Positions 1-9,506 of a stretch of DNA of 64,000 bases are shown one piece after another. The DNA comes from Acinetobacter baylyi DSM 14961 = CIP 107474 (GTDB lineage: Bacteria > Pseudomonadota > Gammaproteobacteria > Pseudomonadales > Moraxellaceae). The stretch covers positions 62,001 through 126,000 of the forward strand of contig NZ_KB849625.1 in the NCBI RefSeq assembly GCF_000368685.1. The letters run 5' to 3'. Position 1 is the stretch's first letter; every line of letters begins with the position of its first letter. The notes below the pieces were generated by a model. The model made no database searches. It was not told the DNA's origin and saw only the letters and a list, made by a program, of their open reading frames with translations. The translations under genes and the position numbers were made by a program.

Positions 1-1232
1 GCAGGATTGATGGTGTACTTGGCAATATAACGTTTGACTCGGCTGTTATCATGGCTTGTCTCATCGCCCTGCAATGCACCGCGCTGGACTTTCATTTTAT
101 GTGCAGTTTGCCATGTACGAATAATCACCTCACCCACACGCCCCATTGCTTGTGAATCTGAGGACATCATCGCAATTGCGCCTAAATCTTGCAAAATATC
201 TTCCGCAGCAATGGTTTCACGGCGAATTCGACTTTCTGCAAAAGCCACATCTTCTGCAATCGCTGGATCAAGATGATGACACACCATCAACATATCCAGA
301 TGTTCATCAATGGTGTTAATGGTATAAGGACGTGTCGGATTCGTTGAAGATGGTAAGACATTGGCTTGACCAATGGCCTTTAAAATATCAGGTGCATGTC
401 CACCGCCCGCACCTTCGGTGTGATACGTATGAATGGTACGATTTTTAAATGCCGCCAAGGTTTCTTCTAAAAAACCACTTTCGTTGAGAGTATCGGTATG
501 AATTGCCACCTGTACATCAAACTCATCTGCAACACTTAAGCAGTTATCAATTGCTGCTGGGGTTGAACCCCAGTCTTCATGCAATTTGAGCCCCACTACA
601 CCTGCTTTGATCTGCTCACGAATTGGATCAGGCAAACTTAAGTTACCTTTACCTAATAATCCAATGTTCATCGGCAAATCATCAATTGCTTGTAACATGG
701 TGCCAATGTGCCAGGGACCTGGTGTGACTGTCGTTGCAGAAGTCCCTGCTGCAGGGCCAGTACCACCACCGACCATCGTCGTTACGCCCGACATCAGTGC
801 AGTTTCAACTTGCTGTGGACAAATCCAGTGAATATGCGTATCAATCCCGCCAGCAGTGAGTATCTGCCCCTCACCTGCAATGACTTCCGTCGCTGCACCC
901 AATGGAATGGTAATATCTGGCTGAATATCAGGATTCCCTGCTTTGCCAATTTTCCAGATGCGACCATTTTTAAGGCCGACATCGGCTTTGACGATTCCCC
1001 ACCAATCAACAATCAATGCATTGGTAATCACGGTATCGGCAACTTCATCTGCAAGTAATTGCGATTGGCCCATACCATCACGAATCACCTTCCCACCGCC
1101 AAACTTGACTTCTTCTCCATAGGTCGTGAGGTCTTGTTCAACTTCAATAAATAGTTCTGTATCGGCTAAACGAACACGATCCCCCACCGTAGGCCCAAAC
1201 ATTTCAGCATATGCACGACGCGACATTTTCAT
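1..1232 (-). CDS. ureC: urease subunit alpha, C-terminus beyond window
   Basis: Catalytic alpha subunit of nickel urease, which hydrolyses urea to ammonia and carbamate in the cytoplasm. The 410 codons present run from the start into the left edge; about 155 C-terminal residues of the usual ~566 are missing. Visible landmarks are the segment GLKLHEDWG with the lysine that becomes the nickel-bridging carbamate (near base 585) and MVCHHLDP with the flap cysteine and catalytic histidine (near base 285). The start was set at 1232 (MKMSRRAY) because an AGAAGG ribosome site lies 9 bases upstream; the ATG two codons later is possible. It follows ureB by about 30 bases, so it is the last gene seen of ureD-A-B-C. 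The metallochaperone genes ureE, F and G would be expected beyond the left edge. Identity is certain. Confidence 0.97.
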   Translation of the reverse strand, partial: MKMSRRAYAEMFGPTVGDRVRLADTELFIEVEQDLTTYGEEVKFGGGKVIRDGMGQSQLLADEVADTVITNALIVDWWGIVKADVGLKNGRIWKIGKAGNPDIQPDITIPLGAATEVIAGEGQILTAGGIDTHIHWICPQQVETALMSGVTTMVGGGTGPAAGTSATTVTPGPWHIGTMLQAIDDLPMNIGLLGKGNLSLPDPIREQIKAGVVGLKLHEDWGSTPAAIDNCLSVADEFDVQVAIHTDTLNESGFLEETLAAFKNRTIHTYHTEGAGGGHAPDILKAIGQANVLPSSTNPTRPYTINTIDEHLDMLMVCHHLDPAIAEDVAFAESRIRRETIAAEDILQDLGAIAMMSSDSQAMGRVGEVIIRTWQTAHKMKVQRGALQGDETSHDNSRVKRYIAKYTINP

Positions 1233-1262
1233 AATAAAAGACCTTCTAATCTGTATTAATTT

Positions 1263-1571
1263 TTAATCCAATGCGCCCATGACACGCCCAGCGAAACCGT
1301 AAACTTGACGTTTACCTGACAAAGCAACCAACTCTACATCACGGCTTTGGCCTGGCTCAAAACGTACTGCTGTACCCGCCGCAATATTAAGACGATAGCC
1401 TTTGGTCAAACCACGATCAAACTGCAAAGCATCGTTGGCTTCAGCAAAATGGAAATGTGAACCCACCTGTATCGGGCGGTCGCCTGTATTGGCGACACTC
1501 ACCTTTAACGTTGGTCGGTCTACATTTAACTCAATATCGCCCTCAGGCGTAATCACTTCACCAGGAATCAT
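1263..1571 (-). CDS. ureB: urease subunit beta
   Basis: Small structural beta subunit of urease, 102 aa, typical for the family. It begins [11 protein letters not shown] and contains [10 protein letters not shown] and the C-terminal [12 protein letters not shown] segment, all characteristic of UreB. A longer reading to 1667 overlaps ureA; the internal ATG at 1571 is preferred because AAGGAG lies 6 bases ahead and the protein then starts exactly as in known UreB. It sits 22 bases after ureA and about 30 bases before ureC, as expected for one transcript in which the alpha, beta and gamma subunits are made together. Certain. Confidence 0.97.
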   Translation of the reverse strand: MIPGEVITPEGDIELNVDRPTLKVSVANTGDRPIQVGSHFHFAEANDALQFDRGLTKGYRLNIAAGTAVRFEPGQSRDVELVALSGKRQVYGFAGRVMGALD

Positions 1572-1593
1572 CTTGTTCTCCTTCTTATTGTTG

Positions 1594-1896
1594 TTATACG
1601 ATCGGTTGATGAACGGTAACCAGTTTGGAACCATCTGGGAAAGTTGCTTCAACTTGTACTTCTGCAATCATCTCTGCCACACCATCCATGACATCACTTT
1701 TGCTTAACAGGGTCGTACCATAATGCATGAGTTCCGCCACACTCATTCCATCACGTGCACCTTCAAGTAATGCGGCTGAAATGAATGCGACTGCTTCGGG
1801 GTAATTCAACTTTAAACCGCGAGCTTTTCGACGCTCTGCCACCAATCCAGCAGTAAAAATCAGCATCTTGTCTTTTTCGGTCGGATTAAGTTCCAT
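1594..1896 (-). CDS. ureA: urease subunit gamma
   Basis: Gamma subunit of urease, 100 aa, the family's normal length. It starts [12 protein letters not shown] and contains [13 protein letters not shown] and the [16 protein letters not shown] segment typical of UreA, ending in VHQPIV. An AGGAA ribosome site lies 6 bases before the ATG. It is downstream of ureD by about 110 bases and directly upstream of ureB. The protein has no catalytic residues of its own; it packs with alpha and beta in the (alpha-beta-gamma)3 enzyme. Certain. Confidence 0.97.
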   Translation of the reverse strand: MELNPTEKDKMLIFTAGLVAERRKARGLKLNYPEAVAFISAALLEGARDGMSVAELMHYGTTLLSKSDVMDGVAEMIAEVQVEATFPDGSKLVTVHQPIV

Positions 1897-2004
1897 AAAA
1901 AATTCCTAATCTTGATGATTCATTTAAGCAAAATATGTGCACATATCGTGGTGTTGACCTGAATATGTCATGTGACTCAACAGCATTATTGGAAAGAACA
2001 TATA

Positions 2005-2880
2005 TTAAGTTCTCCAGATACGTGGAAACTCTTCATCCAGATCAAACCAGTAACGACGGAGTCTGGCTCGAATAGCCGCAAATGCATCGTGACATGCACG
2101 AACGTCATCTCCCAGAAAACGTGCACAAACCACGTCATCCAATAAGGTCAATGTAACAGGAACATCCATCCGCATCATCAGTTCACGAATCAGCTCAATA
2201 TGTTGTTCCAAATATAATGTCGCGCGATATTTTTCAGGCGCAACTGCCCAAAAACTTCCCATGACTGCATGACCGTTCATACCTAAACACGATGATAACC
2301 AGCGATCTTTCCCTTTAAAGCGTAATGTGTCTGCCACTAATAACTTGTGATTTCGATAAAGTTTAAATCGATTGGCGTAACAACCTTGTTCGAAGGTTTC
2401 TAAACGTGCCTGTCTACCTAAAACCAACATATCCCAACCCATAAAACTGGCAGTTTGATCTAAATGAATGATGGTTTCAGATTGAGCATATGCAGCATCA
2501 AACAACATGGTTTCTTGCGGTAGCCATTCCAGAGTTGAATCATTTGCAATATTTAAATAAATATGTTGAAAAGCCTGCTTGCCGTTGGTCTTGTACCATT
2601 TTCCAGCACCTGGTGTAGTAACCACCGCATGTGCTTTACGCTCAGTAGACACTTGAAAGGTTAAATGATCACCACCTGCAATTCCTGCTGGTGGATGCAC
2701 AATGATGGCATGACAAACCCCAGTTTTTTCAGGCCATAGCATTTTTTGCACCCGAACAGGACCATGATGCTTACGATGATTCATAATGGTGCGTTGACCA
2801 TCAAACCTAAATCCTAATTCAAGCTGGGCGTACCACAAAGCTTTAGACTTTTGGGGTGGAAAGTCTTGTGGTTGATTCAT
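2005..2880 (-). CDS. ureD: urease accessory protein UreD
   Basis: UreD (UreH) scaffold, 291 aa, that binds apo-urease with UreF and UreG to load nickel and form the carbamylated lysine. Family landmarks are the N-terminal ARLELGF-like segment ([11 protein letters not shown]), the central [10 protein letters not shown] and [13 protein letters not shown] stretches, and [11 protein letters not shown]. The start at 2880 has AAGGAA 4 bases upstream. It is first in the ure operon; the promoter should lie in the 411-base spacer on its 5' side. No frameshift or truncation is seen. Confidence 0.95.
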
Positions 2881-3291
2881 TCTGTTCCTTTATGTCACAT
2901 ATAATACTGGTCTGATCAGTAATGCAATTTTTGCACCAATAACTAGCAGATAATCTAATTAAACATTTGAATGTCTAATTTACATCCACCTTATAAAAAG
3001 CAGTTTGTAAACTTCACTCTTTTCTTTTTATAGCAGAATTTTAGATTGCTTGATTCATTTTCTTAGATAAAAATTATCCGTTGTGGAATGTAAAAACTTT
3101 AACTCATGCGTTCGCTATTTTTTATTCAATAGCTCTTTAGAAATATAGTTTTTGAGTTTAGGTGATTAGATCAACTCATCACATCATCTAATTAGCCAAA
3201 AATTCATCAATTTTCACAAATCTAGACATCTTTTTTTGATATAAACCCTTATAAACTATGCAGCCATTTTTTCTTAATCCTTATACATCCC
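2881..3291. other. intergenic spacer, divergent promoters
   Basis: AT-rich spacer of 411 bases between ureD (minus) and a small lipoprotein gene (plus). It must hold the urease operon promoter and the promoter of the lipoprotein gene. I see no convincing ORF with a ribosome site, no strong inverted repeat and no recognisable regulator box. Confidence 0.5.
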
Positions 3292-3615
3292 ATGAAAACT
3301 CTCATTTTACTGTCGAGCTGTTTAATTCTTTCTGGTTGCATTATTGGAAAGTCAAGTGAAATGAAACGTGCCGAAAAATTATTGCAAAATTTTCAGTGTA
3401 AAAATATTGAAAGCACGGAAATCTCGCATAGCAGTATTAATAGTTTTCATCAGCAATCATTGGCCAGTAGTAAAGCTAAAGCAACAACCTATATTGAACA
3501 GTATAAATCTGGAGATGCATCTTTTAATATGCCTCTTGATGAAGCAGTGCAACAACAATTTCAACTGTATCAAGCGGCGTGTCAGGCTCTAGGCGGCATC
3601 AACCCTAAAATCTAA
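3292..3615 (+). CDS. small putative lipoprotein
   Basis: A 107-residue protein of unknown function. The N-terminus has a basic start, a hydrophobic run and the lipobox LSGC at residues 13-16, so it should be processed by signal peptidase II and lipidated on Cys16. The mature part is short, polar and probably helical, with a run rich in Gln and Ser, and two further cysteines (near residues 36 and 97) that could pair in the periplasm. It lies between the urease operon and another lipoprotein gene but the 137-base gap suggests separate transcription. I do not recognise the family. Confidence 0.75.
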   Translation: MKTLILLSSCLILSGCIIGKSSEMKRAEKLLQNFQCKNIESTEISHSSINSFHQQSLASSKAKATTYIEQYKSGDASFNMPLDEAVQQQFQLYQAACQALGGINPKI

Positions 3616-3752
3616 TTGGAAATATAGTTTTTTAGAATGTTTTTTTGACTATTTGTTAAAAAAATGGGCTTTCTTACATTTTTCTTACTTTAGTTTGAAG
3701 TTATATTTATTAGTCTTGTCAGCTTCTCAAATAAAAAAGATTGGATTACATA

Positions 3753-4229
3753 ATGAAAAAATCATTATTAGTCGTTGCTCTGACAAGCGTTGCTGTGGTC
3801 GCCTGTTCTAAATCTGAAAATAAAACCGAACAAACACCTACCGCAGAACATACCATAGTCGCTTCCTCAGCTACACATTCAGAAACTCAACATGATATGC
3901 ACACTGCAGAGTATTCCTTAGATTGGGCAGGAAAATATACTGGTAAATTACCTTGTGCAGACTGCGAAGGTATTCAAACTGCACTTGAGCTCAAAAATGA
4001 TAAAACCTATGAACTCAAAGAAACCTATATGGGTGGCAAAAGTGATGGAAAACCTTTTGAAACACAAGGTACGTTCACTTTTGATCAGAAAAATCCTTCA
4101 ATGATTGTGTTAGATCAAAAGTCCGAAAACCGCAAGTTTTTCGTTGCTGAAAATACGCTGACCGCACTTGATATGGAAGGCAATAAAATCGAAGGTGCCA
4201 TGGCCGATCTTTATATCTTGAAAAAATAA
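3753..4229 (+). CDS. NlpE-like lipoprotein
   Basis: A 158-residue lipoprotein. MKKSLLVVALTSVAVVAC is a signal peptide with a lipobox ending at Cys18, then a Ser/Thr/Glu-rich linker. From about residue 55 comes the NlpE N-terminal (copper resistance) domain: AGKYTGKLPCADCEGIQTALEL, with the CxxC pair, then KTYELKETYMGG and a QGTFTFD segment. In E. coli NlpE this domain signals surface adhesion and envelope stress to Cpx; here only the N-terminal domain is present, so a signalling role is inference. A frame extension back to a TTG at 3741 is rejected because it would spoil the signal peptide. A bidirectional terminator follows. Confidence 0.85.
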   Translation: MKKSLLVVALTSVAVVACSKSENKTEQTPTAEHTIVASSATHSETQHDMHTAEYSLDWAGKYTGKLPCADCEGIQTALELKNDKTYELKETYMGGKSDGKPFETQGTFTFDQKNPSMIVLDQKSENRKFFVAENTLTALDMEGNKIEGAMADLYILKK

Positions 4230-4252
4230 AATCATGTTTTTAACTCTAAAAT

Positions 4253-4282
4253 AAAAAACCCTGCTTATGCAGGGTTTTTTAA
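4253..4282. terminator. bidirectional rho-independent terminator
   Basis: Stem AAAAAACCCTGC / GCAGGGTTTTTT with a 4-base loop, shared by the convergent NlpE-like gene (plus) and aceA (minus). Confidence 0.9.
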
Positions 4283-4292
4283 ACCATACGCC

Positions 4293-5891
4293 TTAGTGAG
4301 CGAACTGGTTCATAGTGTTTTTGCTTGCATCACCCGCTTTAAGCGCTTGTTCACCAGCAAAGATTTCTTTATGGTCATCACCGATGTCAGAACCAGCCAT
4401 TGCTTGGTGTTTAACACATGCGATACCACCGCGGATTTCTTTACGTTGTACGCCAGCAACATAAGCCAACATACCTTCTTCACCGAAGTAACCTTTAGCA
4501 AGCTCATGCGTAGAAAGAGCAGCGGTGTGGTAAGTCGGAAGAGTGATCAAGTGATGAAACACACCTGCTTCACGTGCAGCATCAGCCTGGAAAGTACGGA
4601 TTTTTTCATCAGCATCAGCAGCTAATTCAGTGTTATCGTACTCAGCACTCATCAATTTAGCGCGGTCATACGCTGAAACATCTTTACCTTCAGCAGCCCA
4701 GCGATCGTACGCTTGTTGACGGAAGTTTAAAGTCCAGTTGAATGATGGCGAGTTGTTATAAACAAGTTTTGCATTTGGAACTTGTTTTTTGATGTCATTT
4801 ACGAAACCAGCAATACCAGCAACGTCTGGAGTTGGTGTCTCGATCCAGATCATGTCTGCACCGTTTTGTAAGCTTGTTACACAGTCAAGTACAACGCGGT
4901 CATGTTGAGTACCTTCACGGAACTGATACAAACCAGAAGCTAAACGGGTTGGACGATGTAATTTACCATCGCGTTTGATCAGGATTTCATCTTCTTGAGC
5001 ATCCGCAATATCAATTTCTTGAGTGTCTAAGTAGCTAATATATTGAGAAGCCAAGTCACCTTTCTCTTTAGATACAGGGATCTTTTGAGTCAAGTCCGCA
5101 CCTTCAGAGTCAGTACGTGCAACGATTACACCTTCATCAACACCAAGCTCAAGGAATGCATAACGTACAGCATTGATTTTTGCAAGGAAGTCTTCGTGTG
5201 GAACAGTGACTTTACCCGCTTGGTGACCACATTGTTTCGCATCAGAAACTTGGTTTTCGATTTGGATTGCACAAGCACCCGCCTCGATCATTTGTTTAGT
5301 CAACAAATAAGTTGCTTCTTCGTTACCAAAACCAGCATCGATGTCGGCAATGATTGGCACAACGTGAGTTTCAAAGTTATCAATTTGAGATTCGATATCT
5401 TTAACTTTTGCAGAATCACCAGCCGCTTCAGCTTTTTGTAGAGCACGGAACAAATCGTTTAATTCTTTTGCATCCGCTTGACGTAAGAATGTATAGATTT
5501 CTGCAATCAACTTAGGAACGGCTGTTTTTTCGTGCATAGATTGGTCAGGAAGTGGACCAAATTCAGAACGAAGTGCAGCAACCATCCAACCAGAAAGATA
5601 GATATAACGTTTGTTGGTTGTACCAAAATATTTTTTGTTGGCAATCATTTTTTGTTGCGCGATGAAACCATGCCAGCAACCCAAAGATTGAGTATAGCTG
5701 CTGTTGTCAGCATCATATTCAGCCATGTCTTTACGCATGATCGCAGCTGTATATTTAGCAATATCCAAACCAGTATGGAAACGGTTTTGAACAATCATAC
5801 GAGCAGCGTCTTCAGGACGAATTGCATCCCAAGTGCCACCTAATTTATTTTTTACGGCACGTACGTGCTCAAGAGCTGATTGATATGTCAT
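4293..5891 (-). CDS. aceA: isocitrate lyase
   Basis: Cleaves isocitrate to glyoxylate and succinate, the first step of the glyoxylate shunt needed for growth on acetate, alkanes and fatty acids. The 532 aa length matches the long subfamily found in Acinetobacter and Pseudomonas rather than the ~435 aa E. coli AceA. The signature KQCGH (residues 219-223) carries the catalytic cysteine; the long form has Gln where many enzymes have Lys. Metal-binding IADIDAGFGN is at about 181-190. The start is fixed by AAGGGA 7 bases upstream. It is transcribed alone and divergently from a LysR regulator gene, with a 618-base spacer. The link with the rubAB alkane genes in this window is metabolic, not operonic. 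Confidence 0.97.
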   Translation of the reverse strand: MTYQSALEHVRAVKNKLGGTWDAIRPEDAARMIVQNRFHTGLDIAKYTAAIMRKDMAEYDADNSSYTQSLGCWHGFIAQQKMIANKKYFGTTNKRYIYLSGWMVAALRSEFGPLPDQSMHEKTAVPKLIAEIYTFLRQADAKELNDLFRALQKAEAAGDSAKVKDIESQIDNFETHVVPIIADIDAGFGNEEATYLLTKQMIEAGACAIQIENQVSDAKQCGHQAGKVTVPHEDFLAKINAVRYAFLELGVDEGVIVARTDSEGADLTQKIPVSKEKGDLASQYISYLDTQEIDIADAQEDEILIKRDGKLHRPTRLASGLYQFREGTQHDRVVLDCVTSLQNGADMIWIETPTPDVAGIAGFVNDIKKQVPNAKLVYNNSPSFNWTLNFRQQAYDRWAAEGKDVSAYDRAKLMSAEYDNTELAADADEKIRTFQADAAREAGVFHHLITLPTYHTAALSTHELAKGYFGEEGMLAYVAGVQRKEIRGGIACVKHQAMAGSDIGDDHKEIFAGEQALKAGDASKNTMNQFAH

Positions 5892-6509
5892 GATATATTC
5901 CCTTTTAGGATTTCATCGAAGAGATGTCGTGCTAAATCTCATGTTTATTTGACTAGACTATTATTTAGCCACTTCATCAATATGAATACAGCTTAGTATT
6001 AGCAAAAAAATTAATCCAATATTCTAAGGTAATTTTCGGTATTTATTTAAAAAATGGGTAGATCAAAGTCGTATTATAACTCTTATACACCAAATTAAGA
6101 TATTGATTTTAAATAAATTTAATTTTAAACCATTTTAATTATTTGTTGTTCAAACCCATAAAAATAATTTTTACCATGTATTAGACTTAAGTCGATGGAT
6201 TGCATTTTTATAAGAAAACCTCCAGAAAATAGGCAAAAATTGCCAATTTAAACATCAATTTTTTGATTTATAATCACCAAAGAATATTAGTGTTTCTAAT
6301 AAACTAATATAAATGGAATTCGAAATTTAAGTTCTACTTTACAAATTAGAGACTTAAAAATGAATGATAGAAAAAAATAATTGAATTGATCTGTTAAACC
6401 TTTAATTCCCAATAAAGTTGTTTCTTTTTTGAGTTTACTTTCACACAAAGCAATTTAACTGTGGCATAATCCTAAACAATTTCTCAATTTTATTCTCGGT
6501 ATTTTTTTT
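5892..6509. other. long AT-rich divergent regulatory spacer
   Basis: A 618-base spacer between aceA (minus) and the LysR gene (plus). No coding potential is visible. It is very AT-rich and holds one clean inverted repeat (6284-6310, listed separately). The promoter of aceA is expected within the ~100 bases next to 5891. Confidence 0.5.
6284..6310. promoter_or_regulatory. inverted repeat, candidate operator
   Basis: Perfect 8-base arms ATATTAGT / ACTAATAT separated by 11 bases in the aceA-lysR spacer. Spaced dyads of this size fit binding by a dimeric regulator such as the neighbouring LysR protein, but AT-rich DNA gives such repeats by chance. Inference only. Confidence 0.3.
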
Positions 6510-7499
6510 ATGAATCTGGAGCGAGTCGACCTCAATCTATTAATTTATCTTGATGTACTACTTCGCGAAAAGAACGTTACTCGTGCAGCTGAACAGCTAG
6601 GTGTGACACAACCCGCCATGAGTAATATCTTACGCCGTTTGCGTAATTTGTTTAATGATCCATTATTAATCCGTTCTTCTGAAGGTATGACGCCAACTGA
6701 ACGTGCACTGGAATTACAACCACGTATTCGAGATGCCTTGTCAGACCTTTCCATGATTCTTGAACCAAGAACAGAATTTAGACCTTATACCAGCAGTCGT
6801 GTATTTAGAATCATGACATCAGACTATGCCGAGGCAACTCTCATTCCTCGTCTGATTAAAGCTTTACGTTCTGAAGCACCCAATGTAGTTTTAGATTTTT
6901 TAACACCAAGTGATGTCTCTTACCGAGATATGGAACAAGGTAAAGTCGATTTGGCAATCAATCGCTTTAATGATATCCCTCAAAGCTTCCATCAGGTGTT
7001 GGTATGGCGCGATAGCTTTAGCTGCTTACTGAATGACAAACATCCAGCAGTACAACATCTTAATTTAAAAAGTTATCTGGATGCACAACATATCTGGGTC
7101 TCTAAAACAGGTATGGGTGTGGGTTTTGGCGTTAATCCAGATAAACAGGCTGGTTTAGGCTGGATTGATCAAGCGCTAGAGCGAATTGGTCAAAAACGCA
7201 AAATCTCTGTATTTACCCGTCACTATCAAATGCCTGCACTCTTAGCTCAGAATGTAGATTTAATTGCAACCTTGCCAACCCGTATCGCGCGCTTACAAGC
7301 GCAAAATCCAAAACTGGTCATCAAAGACCCACCATTTTATATTCCAGAATTTGAACTAAAAATGGCATGGTGCCCACTTCTACATCATCATCCAGCGCAT
7401 CGTTGGTTACGTCAATTGATTCTGTTTGTAGCACGTCAGATGATTGAAGAAGAAAATCGTGAATTTATGGTCAATAATTCACAATTTTCTCACTACTAA
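6510..7499 (+). CDS. LysR-family transcriptional regulator
   Basis: A 329-residue LysR-type regulator. The winged HTH is at the N-terminus (about residues 8-65), with the helix-turn-helix NVTRAAEQLGVTQPAMSNILRRL split over residues 22-44. The PBP-like effector domain covers about 95-310 and resembles the NodD/NahR/LinR branch (RIMTSDYAEATLIPRL, DLAINRF). It is divergent from aceA, so it is a candidate regulator of the glyoxylate shunt, though the large spacer leaves room for independent control. The start lacks a strong ribosome site but gives the canonical MNLERVDLNLL beginning. The ligand is unknown. Confidence 0.9.
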   Translation: MNLERVDLNLLIYLDVLLREKNVTRAAEQLGVTQPAMSNILRRLRNLFNDPLLIRSSEGMTPTERALELQPRIRDALSDLSMILEPRTEFRPYTSSRVFRIMTSDYAEATLIPRLIKALRSEAPNVVLDFLTPSDVSYRDMEQGKVDLAINRFNDIPQSFHQVLVWRDSFSCLLNDKHPAVQHLNLKSYLDAQHIWVSKTGMGVGFGVNPDKQAGLGWIDQALERIGQKRKISVFTRHYQMPALLAQNVDLIATLPTRIARLQAQNPKLVIKDPPFYIPEFELKMAWCPLLHHHPAHRWLRQLILFVARQMIEEENREFMVNNSQFSHY

Positions 7500-7550
7500 A
7501 TCAAATTTTTCTTAAATTCTTCTTTTTTCAAGCTTATACTAATTTTATCT

Positions 7551-7572
7551 GGAGGTAGTCCTATCTGCCTCC
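7551..7572 (+). other. hairpin in leader or 3' end of LysR gene
   Basis: GGAGGTAG / CTGCCTCC pair (one G-U) across a 6-base loop, 51 bases past the LysR stop and 50 bases before the next gene. It may be a weak terminator of the LysR gene, although the following U-run is poor, or a leader hairpin. Confidence 0.4.
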
Positions 7573-7621
7573 CCGCTTTCTATTTAAATTTTCGCACAAT
7601 AACGAATATAACAGGTGAATT

Positions 7622-8944
7622 GTGAGCCTTTTTCAAAATGCTATCATCATTATATTATTGATCGTTGCGGCTGGTTTCTTATCGCTTACCGAAATTGCAC
7701 TCGCTGGCGCAAGAAAAGTTAAACTCAAGATTCTGGCCGAATCTGGTGATGAACGCGCCCAGAAAGTTTTAGATTTACAAGCGCAGTCTGCCGACTTCTT
7801 TGCTGCATCACAAATCGGTTTAAATGCTGTGGCGATTTTAGGCGGTATTTTGGGTGAAGCTGCATTTCGACCTTTTTTTGTTGAATTGATTGATCGTTTC
7901 TACGATGGACCATGGACACAAAATATTGGCTTTATTTTGTCTTTTACTTTTGTGACGTCCTTATTCATTTTATTTGCAGATCTGATGCCAAAACGTTTGG
8001 CGATGATTGCACCTGAAAAAATTGCTGTTTCAGTCATAGATCCTATTCAAATTTTTATCAAAATCTGTAAACCACTTGCTTGGTTTATAAATGCGATTGC
8101 CAATCTTCTATTTCGCCTTTTTAAGGTGAATACCATACGTGATGATAATATCACCTTTGATGATATTTCTGCGGTGATGGAAGCAGGTGCACAAGCCGGC
8201 GTTCTGCAAAAACAAGAACATCATTTTATTGAAAATGTGTTTGAACTTGAAGAACGTACTGTTCCCTCGAGCATGACTACACGTGAAAATATCGTGTATT
8301 TTACGCTTGATGAATCAGATGAAAGTATTCGTCAAAAGCTTGCCGAGTATCCCTACTCGAAATTTTTGGTTTGTAATGAAACCATCGATCAAGTGATTGG
8401 TTATGTGGATGCCAAAGATATTCTGATCAGAATCTTAAATAGTCAATCGCTCATCCATTTGAAAGAAAATACTATTCGTACTGTTCTCACTCTTCCAGAT
8501 GCTCTCACTTTATCTGAGGTTTTAGATCGCTTCCGCTCAACCAAAGAAAAATTTGCAGTTGTCATCAACGAATATGCTTTGGTGGTTGGCGTCATCACAC
8601 TAAGTGACATCATGATCACAGTCATGGGCGACTGGGTCACTCCAATTGAAGAAGATCAACAAATTATCAAACGTGATAATAACTCTTGGTTGATTGATGG
8701 CAGTACGCCAATCGAAGATCTGAAACATGCCTTAGAAATTGACGATATGCCAGATGAAGAAAATTATGAAACTCTGGCTGGTTTTATGATGTATCAACTG
8801 CGTAAAATTCCAAGACCTGCGGATACGGTTGAGTTTTCAGGATTTAAATTTGAGGTGGTCGATGTTGATCACTATAAAATTGACCAGCTTTTGGTGACAA
8901 GAATTCTAGAAAAACTGGAAGATCAAAATATTATTGAAGACTAA
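7622..8944 (+). CDS. CNNM/CorC-type (DUF21-CBS) membrane protein
   Basis: A 440-residue inner-membrane protein of the HlyC/CorC (YfjD/YtfL) family. Residues 1-195 form the DUF21/CNNM transmembrane domain with several hydrophobic helices (LLIVAAGFLSLTEIALAG; NAVAILGGILGEAAF; FADLMPKRLA). A tandem CBS pair follows (about 215-340), then the CorC_HlyC C-terminal domain (about 355-435). Family members have been linked to magnesium, cobalt or polyamine export; the substrate here is not known, and the old haemolysin label is not informative. The start is GTG at 7622, preceded closely by AGGTGA; no nearby ATG fits the hydrophobic N-terminus better. Confidence 0.9.
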   Translation: MSLFQNAIIIILLIVAAGFLSLTEIALAGARKVKLKILAESGDERAQKVLDLQAQSADFFAASQIGLNAVAILGGILGEAAFRPFFVELIDRFYDGPWTQNIGFILSFTFVTSLFILFADLMPKRLAMIAPEKIAVSVIDPIQIFIKICKPLAWFINAIANLLFRLFKVNTIRDDNITFDDISAVMEAGAQAGVLQKQEHHFIENVFELEERTVPSSMTTRENIVYFTLDESDESIRQKLAEYPYSKFLVCNETIDQVIGYVDAKDILIRILNSQSLIHLKENTIRTVLTLPDALTLSEVLDRFRSTKEKFAVVINEYALVVGVITLSDIMITVMGDWVTPIEEDQQIIKRDNNSWLIDGSTPIEDLKHALEIDDMPDEENYETLAGFMMYQLRKIPRPADTVEFSGFKFEVVDVDHYKIDQLLVTRILEKLEDQNIIED

Positions 8945-9052
8945 ACACATTTAGAAAATAAAGATGCTGTGTCGGGTTAAATTGTTTATTTTCTGCGTCT
9001 TAATTAAGCATTCTGTTTATTGATTTACGCTGAAAAAAGGAGGGTTCAGCGG

Positions 9053-9109
9053 ATGTTTAAATCCCTACTAAAACATTATCTTGAGCTTGTTGCATATAAA
9101 AAGTCCTGA
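9053..9109 (+). CDS. candidate 18-residue small ORF
   Basis: A short ORF beginning MFKSLLKHYLELVAYKKS with a near-perfect Shine-Dalgarno (AAGGAGG, 9 to 10 bases ahead of the ATG) in the spacer after the CNNM gene. The ribosome site is itself flanked by a GCTGAA / TTCAGC inverted repeat that could hide it. The last codons overlap a hairpin that terminates the opposite strand. The peptide would be a short basic amphipathic helix. Supported only by the ribosome site; it may be chance. Confidence 0.3.
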   Translation: MFKSLLKHYLELVAYKKS

Positions 9110-9125
9110 ACTAATGAACAGGACT
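9096..9125 (-). terminator. rho-independent terminator of the RHS/immunity unit
   Basis: Read on the minus strand: AGTCCTG, 10-base loop, CAGGACT, then a TTTTTATA tract. It lies about 55 bases after the small membrane protein gene and closes the RHS-tip unit. Confidence 0.7.
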
Positions 9126-9177
9126 ATGAAATTATTTTGTCTTTGAGCACTAACTCAACAGTTCCAAAATAGAATTA

Positions 9178-9501
9178 TTAATCAGAATATTCATACTTCA
9201 ATAATTTACCTGATTCATCCTTAAATATATTAAGAAATATAACTTGGCTATTATTTTTTGTCTGAATTCGGATTTTATAATGGTTATGGGCAGGTACACT
9301 AGGCGAACCAGAAAACCTACCTTTAGACACAACACTATAGCTTTCAACTTTTCCGTAATCCTTCTTTAACTCAGGATCTTCAGATATTATTTTTTGAATG
9401 TATTTTGTATCCTCATCACTCTTCATTGCTTTATCAAGTATTGGCTCAATTAATAGAGCAATCAATAAACCTACGACAGCAAAAATTATAAATTTTTTCA
9501 T
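9178..9501 (-). CDS. small membrane-anchored protein, candidate RHS immunity protein
   Basis: A 107-residue protein of no family I recognise. MKKFIIFAVVGLLIALLIEPIL is one N-terminal hydrophobic segment (too long and without a clear AxA or lipobox, so probably an anchor), followed by a charged extracytoplasmic part (about residues 28-107) with alternating strands near the C-terminus (YKIRIQTKNNSQVIFLNIF). The start was placed at the ATG at 9501, 5 bases after the RHS stop; a TTG at 9513 would overlap it. No strong ribosome site is visible, so translation may be coupled to the RHS gene. Its place right after an RHS tip is the usual place of a cognate immunity gene. A periplasm-facing immunity protein would imply a toxin acting in the envelope; that is inference. 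Confidence 0.6.
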   Translation of the reverse strand: MKKFIIFAVVGLLIALLIEPILDKAMKSDEDTKYIQKIISEDPELKKDYGKVESYSVVSKGRFSGSPSVPAHNHYKIRIQTKNNSQVIFLNIFKDESGKLLKYEYSD

Positions 9502-9506
9502 TATAA

